Below are positions 1 to 5,773 of a DNA stretch of 11,688 bases, in pieces. The notes under the pieces are model-generated. The model searched no databases, was not told the DNA's origin, and saw nothing but the letters and a program-made list of their open reading frames with translations. Origin of the DNA: Hungatella sp. UBA5982 (GTDB lineage Bacteria > Bacillota > Clostridia > Lachnospirales > Lachnospiraceae); contig DJBG01000036.1 of assembly GCA_002429965.1 (NCBI GenBank), positions 6,349 through 18,036 on the forward strand, read 5' to 3'. The translations under genes were made by a program, and so were the position numbers. Position 1 is the first letter of the stretch. Each line of letters opens with the position of its first letter.

Positions 1-370
1 TGTACGGGTTTAAGTCGTACCGCTCACAAATCTCGATGGTTTCCTGTTTCACCGGAATTCTGAGAAGAGAAAACCGGATTCCCGTCATATAAGCACCGGA
101 TAAATCCCAAAGGGCCTTTAAAATTCCGCCGTCTCCTGCTGGTTCACATTCAGTTGCACCGAATTTTTTCCACTTTTCCAAATCCCCTTCCAGCGTAATG
201 TTCCCGGCTTCTAATATCCGGTCCACATAATCCCTGGAAAACCATTGATACAATTCTTCTTTTTTGTTTTTTACGGTTTCCACAGTTCCGGAAAGCCCGG
301 CATATCCTGCAATAACAAGATCCTGCCCGGGCCTTACGGTTCCGTTATTCTCTCTTTCGATCCGTCTCAT
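1..370 (-). CDS. AIR-synthase-related protein, C-terminal-domain type (partial, runs off left edge)
   Basis: Open for 123 codons from an ATG at 370 to the window edge, so the 3' end is missing. By eye the protein resembles the second half of the clostridial AIR-synthase-related proteins (PurM/HypE superfamily). A segment near residues 14-30 reads PGQDLVIAGYAGLSGT. A Gly-rich stretch at 79-90 (GDGGILKALWDL) and a segment at 104-123 (IPVKQETIEICERYDLNPY) follow. In full-length relatives these lie after an N-terminal ATP-binding AIRS domain, which is not encoded here: the upstream VanW gene stops only 18 nt before this ATG. The ribosome site is modest (AGGT at 377-380, six bases before ATG). Function is unknown. 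Family membership is inferred from motif memory; kinase-like activity seems unlikely without the N-terminal half. It is probably the last visible gene of the long minus-strand operon. Confidence 0.7.
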   Translation of the reverse strand, partial: MRRIERENNGTVRPGQDLVIAGYAGLSGTVETVKNKKEELYQWFSRDYVDRILEAGNITLEGDLEKWKKFGATECEPAGDGGILKALWDLSGAYMTGIRFSLLRIPVKQETIEICERYDLNPY

Positions 371-388
371 TTACTTACCTGCCTATGC

Positions 389-1879
389 TTACGGTCCTGC
401 CTCCAATGAGGCATCATCCGTCATCTGGGGTCCTTCCGGTACCGGGATTCCGGGATCTGCCGGGGCTGTTTCCACAGGTGCCGTAACCGGCGGCGTTTCC
501 ACCGGAACTCCTGGAGTCTCAGACGGTATGGCAACTGCAGGAGCAGCCGGCCCGACCTTTATGATAGCCTTTGATGGGTTATAGGTATCCGTATGAAGGA
601 GCTCACGGCTCTGCTCAACACCATCCATATATACAATCTTCCACAGCCTGGACTTCAGCCCCTTGTGTGCGGACTGGACCTGCTTTCTGCTTCCAGGCGG
701 CATAGCTGGATCTACGACCTCCTTTGGCGCACCCGGGTCCGTCACACTTAAGGTCTCAGAGACAAACTCAAAAGTCCTGTTTGCCGGCCTGGTTTCTTTC
801 CCATAGATGGTAAAGGTAAGGGTTTTTCCGGAAGTATAGCGCTCAACATAAATTGGCGTGCTGTAATTGTTGGTAAATTTAATGTCCTTATACGTACCGG
901 CAATGGCCGCATCCTCAGAAGGCCTTACATATCCTACCACCATGGAGTGATTCTGCCTCTGGGCAACTGCCAGCTCTGCCCTAAGCACGGTGTTATAAAG
1001 AGTGGTAGCGATCTGGCAGACTCCTCCGCCTACGCTGTCCACTACCTGACCATTCTCATAGGCTGAAGCTGTAGCGTATCCATTTTCCAAGGTAAACGGA
1101 TGCATGCACTCATAACCAGACAAGGTTTCTCCCGGCATCAGCACTCGGCCGTTGATTTTGCTTGAACCTACCTGCAGATTCTTGGATCTGGAAGAACCGC
1201 TGGAGGAGAAGCTGGTGGAAAAGGTTCCAAGCACATCCTTTATGGTGGCCAGATCTTCCGTAGCAATTGCAGGCTTTACCTCTGTAACCACTGCGGTAGC
1301 TGTTACCGGCTCCTTAAGTCCATTGGCAAGAGCCGCATCTAATGCCTGCTTTGTAGCTGCCACATCCACGGCTTTTCCAATGGCAGAAGGTGACACGATA
1401 AATGCCCCTCTGTCACGGACAATGGCCGCATTCTTTGGCTCTATTACCGCCTGTGCACATTTTTCTGCAACAAAAGCCCCCACGCTTCCGTCGTCAAGGG
1501 CCGTTTCCAGTGGGATGATCACATGGTTCTGCTCAATATCCTTTTTGTTCAGATACCGTTTGATCAGGTTGCCTCCCTGCCAGGAAGATGCAGCCTGGGA
1601 TACAGCCTCCGGGTTGCTCCAGTGGAAACCAAGCTCTTTTGCAATGGTTTCCACCGGCTGTCCGTCAACGATCAATGTTATTTTCTGGTTTTCCATTTCA
1701 TTAACCAGTTCCTGTATTTTCTGACTGGCCTCTTCTTCCGTCATACCTCCCAGATTATATTCTCCTACATATATCCCATCCGGTAGGGTATCAGCCATGG
1801 CATACGTGGGAGAAAGAAATCCAATTCCCGCCGCTATTATAATTGCTGCCAGGCTAATGGACAAAGTTTTCTTTTTCAT
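389..1879 (-). CDS. Secreted VanW-family protein with G5-like domain
   Basis: A 496-residue exported envelope protein. It has a Lys-rich start, a hydrophobic core and a likely signal-peptidase site after YAMA near residue 29. Next comes a YoaR-type putative peptidoglycan-binding region (about 75-200), then a VanW domain (about 215-365) with the hallmark GGGVCQIATTLYN and QRQNHSM segments. A G5-like region (about 365-445) and a Pro/Glu/Thr-rich low-complexity tail complete it. VanW accompanies some vancomycin-resistance clusters, but its biochemical role is unknown; no vanHAX genes occur here, so resistance should not be inferred. An in-frame ATG two codons upstream (1885) exists, but GAGGA at 1886-1890 abuts it, whereas ATG 1879 has a normal six-base spacing, so I chose the latter. 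It follows the miniprotein by 56 nt and precedes the AIR-synthase-like gene by 18 nt, suggesting cotranscription. Confidence 0.9.
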   Translation of the reverse strand: MKKKTLSISLAAIIIAAGIGFLSPTYAMADTLPDGIYVGEYNLGGMTEEEASQKIQELVNEMENQKITLIVDGQPVETIAKELGFHWSNPEAVSQAASSWQGGNLIKRYLNKKDIEQNHVIIPLETALDDGSVGAFVAEKCAQAVIEPKNAAIVRDRGAFIVSPSAIGKAVDVAATKQALDAALANGLKEPVTATAVVTEVKPAIATEDLATIKDVLGTFSTSFSSSGSSRSKNLQVGSSKINGRVLMPGETLSGYECMHPFTLENGYATASAYENGQVVDSVGGGVCQIATTLYNTVLRAELAVAQRQNHSMVVGYVRPSEDAAIAGTYKDIKFTNNYSTPIYVERYTSGKTLTFTIYGKETRPANRTFEFVSETLSVTDPGAPKEVVDPAMPPGSRKQVQSAHKGLKSRLWKIVYMDGVEQSRELLHTDTYNPSKAIIKVGPAAPAVAIPSETPGVPVETPPVTAPVETAPADPGIPVPEGPQMTDDASLEAGP

Positions 1880-1888
1880 ATTCATTCC

Positions 1889-1918
1889 TCATGCTCTGCT
1901 GTGCCTGTATGCTGCCAA
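1889..1918 (-). other. Possible 9-codon leader ORF (TTG start) before the VanW gene
   Basis: Behind the perfect ribosome site at 1921-1930 the only short reading frame I find starts with TTG at 1918. It encodes nine residues and stops with TGA at 1889-1891, inside the ribosome site of the VanW gene. Ribosomes ending here would be delivered onto the VanW start, so it could act as a coupling or leader peptide. The four-base spacing between AGGAGG and TTG is short, and nothing shows that it is translated. I give this as a possibility only. Confidence 0.2.
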
Positions 1919-1920
1919 TA

Positions 1921-1930
1921 CACCTCCTCA
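1921..1930 (-). promoter_or_regulatory. Orphan perfect Shine-Dalgarno sequence
   Basis: On the minus strand this reads TGAGGAGGTG, which contains the full eight-base complement of the 16S rRNA 3' end (AGGAGGTG). It lies just after the miniprotein stop codon and 41 nt before the VanW ATG, too far to serve that start directly. No ATG or GTG lies at a suitable distance. It may serve the nine-codon TTG frame, act as a ribosome standby site, or be a relic. Confidence 0.5.
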
Positions 1931-1935
1931 ATTAC

Positions 1936-2049
1936 TTATAAAAACTGAAGCATCATAGGAAGCACCATAGCAACAATCAGTAAAACAACTACTAGGATCA
2001 AAACTATTGATAAAAATTTTCTGTTGTTTTTATTGTTAAAGTTAATCAT
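1936..2049 (-). CDS. 37-residue single-pass membrane miniprotein
   Basis: A complete small gene: ATG at 2049, stop TAA at 1936-1938, and a good ribosome site (AGAGGTG, about seven bases before ATG) placed immediately after the exonuclease stop codon. The protein has a polar, Asn/Lys-rich N-terminus (MINFNNKNNRKF, net positive) and then about 22 hydrophobic residues (13-34) containing one Pro at 31, ending QFL. This predicts one transmembrane helix with the basic N-terminus in the cytoplasm and almost nothing outside. The layout recalls tiny tail-anchored Firmicutes proteins such as the stressosome anchor Prli42, but I cannot claim homology; the likeness is only in size and topology. Gaps of 15 nt to the exonuclease and 56 nt to VanW place it in the operon. 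Coding status rests on the ribosome site, position and coherent topology. Confidence 0.72.
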   Translation of the reverse strand: MINFNNKNNRKFLSIVLILVVVLLIVAMVLPMMLQFL

Positions 2050-2064
2050 ATTGTATCACCTCTC

Positions 2065-2772
2065 TTATATTCTTCCATACTGTGCTATGATTTTATCCGT
2101 GATTCTTGATATTTCATTTCTGGACAATTGTTCCGTTTGCACAGATAAAACTATTTTATGATATTTTAATAAATCCTGCAAGTGTTCTTTTTGCCTTTTT
2201 GAGGCCGGCTGATCCTTTTTTACCTTATAAACCAAAGCCTGTGAGTCAAAAACCTCCGGTAAGTCTTTCCCATACCGCACAGCCAATTCCTGGTACAGCT
2301 TATGGGCGGCTTTTGCATCCGCAAGTGCACGGTGGCTTAATGTCTGGATGATCCCAAAATATCTGCAGGCTGCCGATAAATTTTTTTTCTCATCAGAAGG
2401 CATAAACCTTCTGGCTAGCTTAAGAGTATCGATTCCCTGGCGCTCAAAACCAAAGCCCTCATTGACTGCCGCACGTTTTAAAAAACTGTAATCAAATATC
2501 ACATGATGTCCCAGAACCGGTAATTCTCCAGCAAACTCCAAAAAACCGCCGATCACCTCTCCGATCCCAGGAGAAGCCTCCAGCTGGCGGTCGTTGATGC
2601 CGGTAAGCATGATCACCCGGTACTCCAGCTTCCTGTATGGATTAACAAAGGTTTCATAGCGCTCTGTTACCTGTCCTTCCACAACCTTCACCGCTCCGAT
2701 TTCAATGATTTTATCCTGCTTTGGGTCAAGACCGGTGGTTTCCAAATCTACGGCAATATAGGTTGATACCAA
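2065..2772 (-). CDS. DEDDh 3'-5' exonuclease (DnaQ/PolC epsilon-like)
   Basis: A 235-residue cytoplasmic nuclease of the DnaQ-like superfamily. All four metal-binding acids and the general base are visible: Asp9 and Glu11 in VDLETTGL, Asp94 in HHVIFDYSFL, and His147 with Asp152 in HRALADAKA, making it the DEDDh subclass. The family hydrolyses DNA or RNA 3' ends in proofreading, repair or turnover. As a short stand-alone protein it is not the full PolC polymerase. The C-terminal 60 residues (SKRQKEHLQDLLKYHKI, then LSRNEISRITDKII) form a small helical appendix often seen on clostridial stand-alone versions, of unknown role. The start codon is TTG, supported by GGGAGG at 2779-2784 with six-base spacing. 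Nth ends one base upstream, so the ribosome site sits inside the last codons of nth. The next gene, a membrane miniprotein, begins 15 nt downstream. Confidence 0.9.
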   Translation of the reverse strand: MVSTYIAVDLETTGLDPKQDKIIEIGAVKVVEGQVTERYETFVNPYRKLEYRVIMLTGINDRQLEASPGIGEVIGGFLEFAGELPVLGHHVIFDYSFLKRAAVNEGFGFERQGIDTLKLARRFMPSDEKKNLSAACRYFGIIQTLSHRALADAKAAHKLYQELAVRYGKDLPEVFDSQALVYKVKKDQPASKRQKEHLQDLLKYHKIVLSVQTEQLSRNEISRITDKIIAQYGRI

Positions 2773-2773
2773 A

Positions 2774-3451
2774 TTAAGCCTCCCTCTTCTGATCTGTTTT
2801 CATTTGGCTGCTGGGACAAAGCTCTTGCAAAAAGCACTGGCCGCACTTGGGATTTCTCGCAACACAAATGGATCTTCCAAGGGTAATGATCTGGATATTC
2901 CACAAAATCCAGTGTTCCTTTGGAAGTACCTTCATCAGCTCATATTCAATTTTTTCCGGGTCTTCTTCCTTTGCAAAGCCCAGCTTTCTGGAAATCCGCT
3001 TAACGTGGGTATCCACTACAATGCTGGGTTCGTGATAAACATTCCCCAGTATAACATTGGCAGTTTTACGCCCCACTCCTGCAAGTGAGGTCAGTTCTTC
3101 TATTGTCCGCGGAACTTCACCCCCAAACTTTTCTACCAGATCCTGACAGCAGGATATGATGTTTTTCGCTTTCATATGATAAAAACCAAGAGAATGGATA
3201 TTTTTTTCCAATTCCTTTAAATCCGCCTGAGCAAATTTCTTTGGAGAATCATATTTTCTGAACAAATCCGGTGTCACCATATTCACCCTGGCATCGGTGC
3301 ACTGGGCGCTTAAAATAACCGCTATTAAAAGCTGCCATGGATTTTCGTGGTTTAAATAGCATACATAGGATATTCCATATTCCTGGTCAAGGGCCTCAAG
3401 CACCTTTAATACCCGGACCTGACGTTCTGCTTTTGTCTCTCTCTTTGCCAT
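2774..3451 (-). CDS. nth: Endonuclease III (DNA glycosylase / AP lyase)
   Basis: A 225-residue base-excision-repair enzyme that removes oxidised pyrimidines from DNA and nicks abasic sites. The helix-hairpin-helix reads LAGVGRKTANVILG with catalytic Lys129. The catalytic Asp147 lies in VVDTHVKR, 18 residues later, the same spacing as Lys120/Asp138 in E. coli Nth. A [4Fe-4S] loop of form C-x6-C-x2-C-x5-C (Cys196, 203, 206, 212) is intact near the C-terminus. An upstream in-frame ATG at 3463 exists, but GGAGG at 3457-3461 lies five bases before ATG 3451, so I start there. This ATG shares its A with the TAA of the radical SAM gene (TAATG), a classic translational-coupling junction. The exonuclease TTG start follows its stop by one base. 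Identification is secure. Confidence 0.97.
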   Translation of the reverse strand: MAKRETKAERQVRVLKVLEALDQEYGISYVCYLNHENPWQLLIAVILSAQCTDARVNMVTPDLFRKYDSPKKFAQADLKELEKNIHSLGFYHMKAKNIISCCQDLVEKFGGEVPRTIEELTSLAGVGRKTANVILGNVYHEPSIVVDTHVKRISRKLGFAKEEDPEKIEYELMKVLPKEHWILWNIQIITLGRSICVARNPKCGQCFLQELCPSSQMKTDQKREA

Positions 3452-5211
3452 TACTTCCTCCATACGCCGATTTCATATGCCGCTGCATTATGAGACAGGG
3501 CATCCCGCTTTTTGTAATCAAAAAGAACCGCCCTTCCGTCCCGGAATACCTCCAAATGAGCCATCTTTATAAGCTGTCTGGCTTCATAACCATCGTATCC
3601 TTCCTTCAAATACCGGAAGGCCGCCGCTTCTGACTCGAAAAAGGCTCTCACCCGTTCCTTATAAGGCTCCTGGTCTGCCGCAAAGAGCGGCCTGCTCTTT
3701 AAATTCTCTCTTAAGTAAAGATCATACACCAGAAGATCCCGGTATATGGAACGCTTTTCCGGTACCAGACCGTAAATGAATTCTTCCAGTATCTCATACC
3801 GGGCCATGCGGTTATGGCTAATCTTTAAGTACCCCTGTTTATCATAGTATTCAGACAATGCTTCAAACATATCAAAAGGTGTTTCAAACTCCTTATGAAG
3901 TTCATTTATGGTCGTCCGGAACTGTCCGCTGTTTCCGTAAACCTCCAGCATTTCCTCCAAAGCCTTCAGCTTTAAAACCCCGCCATAGTCAAGCCAGCTG
4001 GTTGACAACACCTCATAAGGCGCCTTCTGTTTAAACTCCACTCCATATTCCCCGGCTTTTTCCCACAGATAGGAGCCTTTCAGCACCTTTAAGAATCCAA
4101 GCTGAAGCTGCTCTGGCTTCATCTCATATACCTCATTAAAGGAATTGCGGAAGCTTTGATAGTCTTCTCCCGGAAGTCCGGCGATTAAGTCCAGATGCTG
4201 ATGGATATTTCCAAAGCTGTTGATTATAGCAACCCTTTCTTTTAAACGCTTTAAATCCATGGATCTGCGGATTTCCATAATGGTTGACCGGTTGGTACTC
4301 TGGACTCCGATCTCAAGCTGGATGAGTCCCGGCCTCATGCGGGACATAAGCTCCAGTTCCTCTTCATTTAAAAGATCTGCGGAAATCTCAAAATGAAAAT
4401 TGGTCACCCCGTTATCATGTTCTATGATATGGCGCCAGATGTCCATGGTATGTTTTCTGCTGCAGTTAAAGGTCCGGTCCACAAATTTCACCTGAGGGAC
4501 CTGGTTTTTAATGAAAACATCCAGCTCCTTTAAAACCAGCGAACTATCCCGCAGACGCACAGATTTATCCAGAGAAGAGAGGCAATAACTGCAGGAAAAA
4601 GGACAACCCCGGCTGCTTTCATAATAAATGATGCGGTTCTCAAAATTCTTTAAATCTTTATATAGAAAAGGAATGGAATTCATGTCCACCGCTGTCTTTC
4701 GCGGTTTTAAGACCGCTTTTCCTTCCCCGTCCCTTACGGCAGTCCCTTCTATGGATTCAAAGGAGGGGCTCCTGCCATTGAAGTTTTCCCTGTTCCGCTC
4801 CAGATAGCACCGCACCACTTCGGAAAAGGTTTCCTCTCCTTCTCCCATCATGATCCCATAAACCGACCGTTCCTGGTAAAGGATCTCAGAGGCATCATAA
4901 GACACCTCGGGACCTCCCAGCCAGATCTCCACATGAGGGAGAACCTTCGGAAGGTCCCGGACAAGCTCTAATACATAGGAAATGTTCCAGATGTAGCAGG
5001 AAAATCCCACTGCATCCGGTTTCCTTAAGAAAATATCCTTCAGGATTTCATCGGGCTGATTGTTAATGGTGTATTCCTGGGTTTCGATCTGAAACCTTCC
5101 ATCCTCCAGTTCCGGTTCTCTTATATGGGCTTTTGCATAAGCCTTTAAGCTGTAAATAGCTGGATTGGAATGGATATATTTAGCGTTAAGCGCCACCAGC
5201 AAAAATTTCAT
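3451..5211 (-). CDS. B12-binding-type radical SAM protein with DUF4080 domain
   Basis: A 586-residue protein. Residues 1-140 form a Rossmann-like cobalamin-binding-type domain (KPDAVGFSCYIWN near 64-76, IWLGGPEVSYDASEIL near 96-111, MMGEGE near 121-126). The radical SAM core follows, with the cluster motif C-x3-C-x2-C at Cys203, Cys207 and Cys210 (SSRGCPFSCSYCLSS). The C-terminal part (about 370-570) fits DUF4080, a domain found on this architecture in Firmicutes. The usual DxHxxG base-off cobalamin motif is not visible in the N-terminal domain, so B12 may be bound base-on or not at all. The substrate is unknown; relatives include methylthiotransferases and B12-dependent methylases, but I would assign neither. 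GAGG six bases before ATG overlaps the dCMP deaminase end, one base separates those genes, and its TAA overlaps the nth ATG, so translation of the three is probably coupled. Confidence 0.9.
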   Translation of the reverse strand: MKFLLVALNAKYIHSNPAIYSLKAYAKAHIREPELEDGRFQIETQEYTINNQPDEILKDIFLRKPDAVGFSCYIWNISYVLELVRDLPKVLPHVEIWLGGPEVSYDASEILYQERSVYGIMMGEGEETFSEVVRCYLERNRENFNGRSPSFESIEGTAVRDGEGKAVLKPRKTAVDMNSIPFLYKDLKNFENRIIYYESSRGCPFSCSYCLSSLDKSVRLRDSSLVLKELDVFIKNQVPQVKFVDRTFNCSRKHTMDIWRHIIEHDNGVTNFHFEISADLLNEEELELMSRMRPGLIQLEIGVQSTNRSTIMEIRRSMDLKRLKERVAIINSFGNIHQHLDLIAGLPGEDYQSFRNSFNEVYEMKPEQLQLGFLKVLKGSYLWEKAGEYGVEFKQKAPYEVLSTSWLDYGGVLKLKALEEMLEVYGNSGQFRTTINELHKEFETPFDMFEALSEYYDKQGYLKISHNRMARYEILEEFIYGLVPEKRSIYRDLLVYDLYLRENLKSRPLFAADQEPYKERVRAFFESEAAAFRYLKEGYDGYEARQLIKMAHLEVFRDGRAVLFDYKKRDALSHNAAAYEIGVWRK

Positions 5212-5212
5212 C

Positions 5213-5707
5213 TCAAACCTCGATCTCTATCTTTCTTCCAGTAGGCTGATATTGGTAATAACGGACCCCAGCCGCATTCAGCATCCGCTTGGAGGCATTG
5301 ACCGCCGGAGTGCCGTCATACTTGTCCGAACCATATACGATGGTTTTAATTCCAGCCTGTATGATGGCCTTGGCACATTCATTGCAGGGAAACAGGGTTA
5401 CATATAGCTTGCTGCCTTCCAGGCTTCCCCCTCTGTAATTAAGGATAGCATTTAATTCACTGTGAGTGGAATAGAAATATTTGGCATTAAAAGGATCATC
5501 CTGCTCATGTTCCCTGTCCCATGGAAATTCATCATCCGAGCAGCCCATGGGAAATCCATTGTAACCCATGGACAAAATCTTATTATCCTGACTCACAATA
5601 CAGGCTCCCACCTGGGTACTGGGATCCTTGGAACGCCTTGCGGAAAGAGCCGCTACTCCCATAAAATATTCATCCCATGTAATATAATCTTCTCTTTTTC
5701 CCGCCAT
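5213..5707 (-). CDS. dCMP deaminase (cytidine/deoxycytidylate deaminase family)
   Basis: A 164-residue cytosolic zinc hydrolase that should convert dCMP to dUMP, the precursor for thymidylate synthesis; the closest Firmicutes analogue is ComEB. The zinc site is complete: His and the proton-shuttling Glu in STHSELNAIL, and the two Cys ligands in PCNECAKAI. The family segments STQVGACIVS and GYNGFPMGC, which shape the nucleotide pocket and allosteric region, are present. The reading frame opens at an ATG at 5743, but that codon has no ribosome site and lies in a hairpin. ATG 5707 follows AGGAGG (5715-5720) by seven bases, giving MAGKRED, so I use it. It sits 66 nt after the Sua5 gene and one base before the radical SAM gene. 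Two small hairpins precede it (5724-5742, 5748-5768). Confidence 0.93.
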   Translation of the reverse strand: MAGKREDYITWDEYFMGVAALSARRSKDPSTQVGACIVSQDNKILSMGYNGFPMGCSDDEFPWDREHEQDDPFNAKYFYSTHSELNAILNYRGGSLEGSKLYVTLFPCNECAKAIIQAGIKTIVYGSDKYDGTPAVNASKRMLNAAGVRYYQYQPTGRKIEIEV

Positions 5708-5723
5708 TTGTTTTCCTCCTTCT

Positions 5724-5742
5724 TGCCCATGCTTTTTGGGCA
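5724..5742 (-). repeat. Small inverted repeat before the dCMP deaminase ribosome site
   Basis: TGCCCA and TGGGCA form a six-base-pair stem around a seven-base loop. The stem ends three bases upstream of the AAGGAGG ribosome site of the dCMP deaminase gene. It has no U-run, so it is not a rho-independent terminator. It could influence translation initiation or protect a processed mRNA end, or be chance. Confidence 0.4.
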
Positions 5743-5747
5743 TATAA

Positions 5748-5768
5748 GGATACCCAAAGGGTATATCC
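5748..5768 (-). repeat. Inverted repeat in the Sua5 - dCMP deaminase gap
   Basis: ATACCC and GGGTAT form a perfect six-base stem with a three-base loop at 5750-5764. Alternatively, GGAT-ACCC pairs with GGGT-ATCC as an eight-base stem with a two-base bulge. It begins a few bases after the Sua5 stop codon. The following bases on the transcribed strand are not U-rich, so termination is unlikely; a processing or stability hairpin, or a binding site, is possible. Confidence 0.45.
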
Positions 5769-5773
5769 TCCTC

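Noticed and set aside
264..584. Plus-strand 106-codon open frame
   Set aside because: It lies opposite the 3' end of the VanW gene and the start of the AIR-synthase-like gene. It has a low-complexity Gly/Thr composition that mirrors the Pro/Thr-rich VanW tail, and no ribosome site.
1152..1724. Plus-strand 190-codon open frame antisense to the VanW gene
   Set aside because: No ribosome site and no recognisable domain. The sense frame has clear VanW motifs, so this is a shadow.
389..1879. Vancomycin resistance locus because of the VanW domain
   Set aside because: VanW-domain proteins are common in Clostridia without resistance. No vanH, vanA/B ligase, vanX or VanRS genes are in the window.
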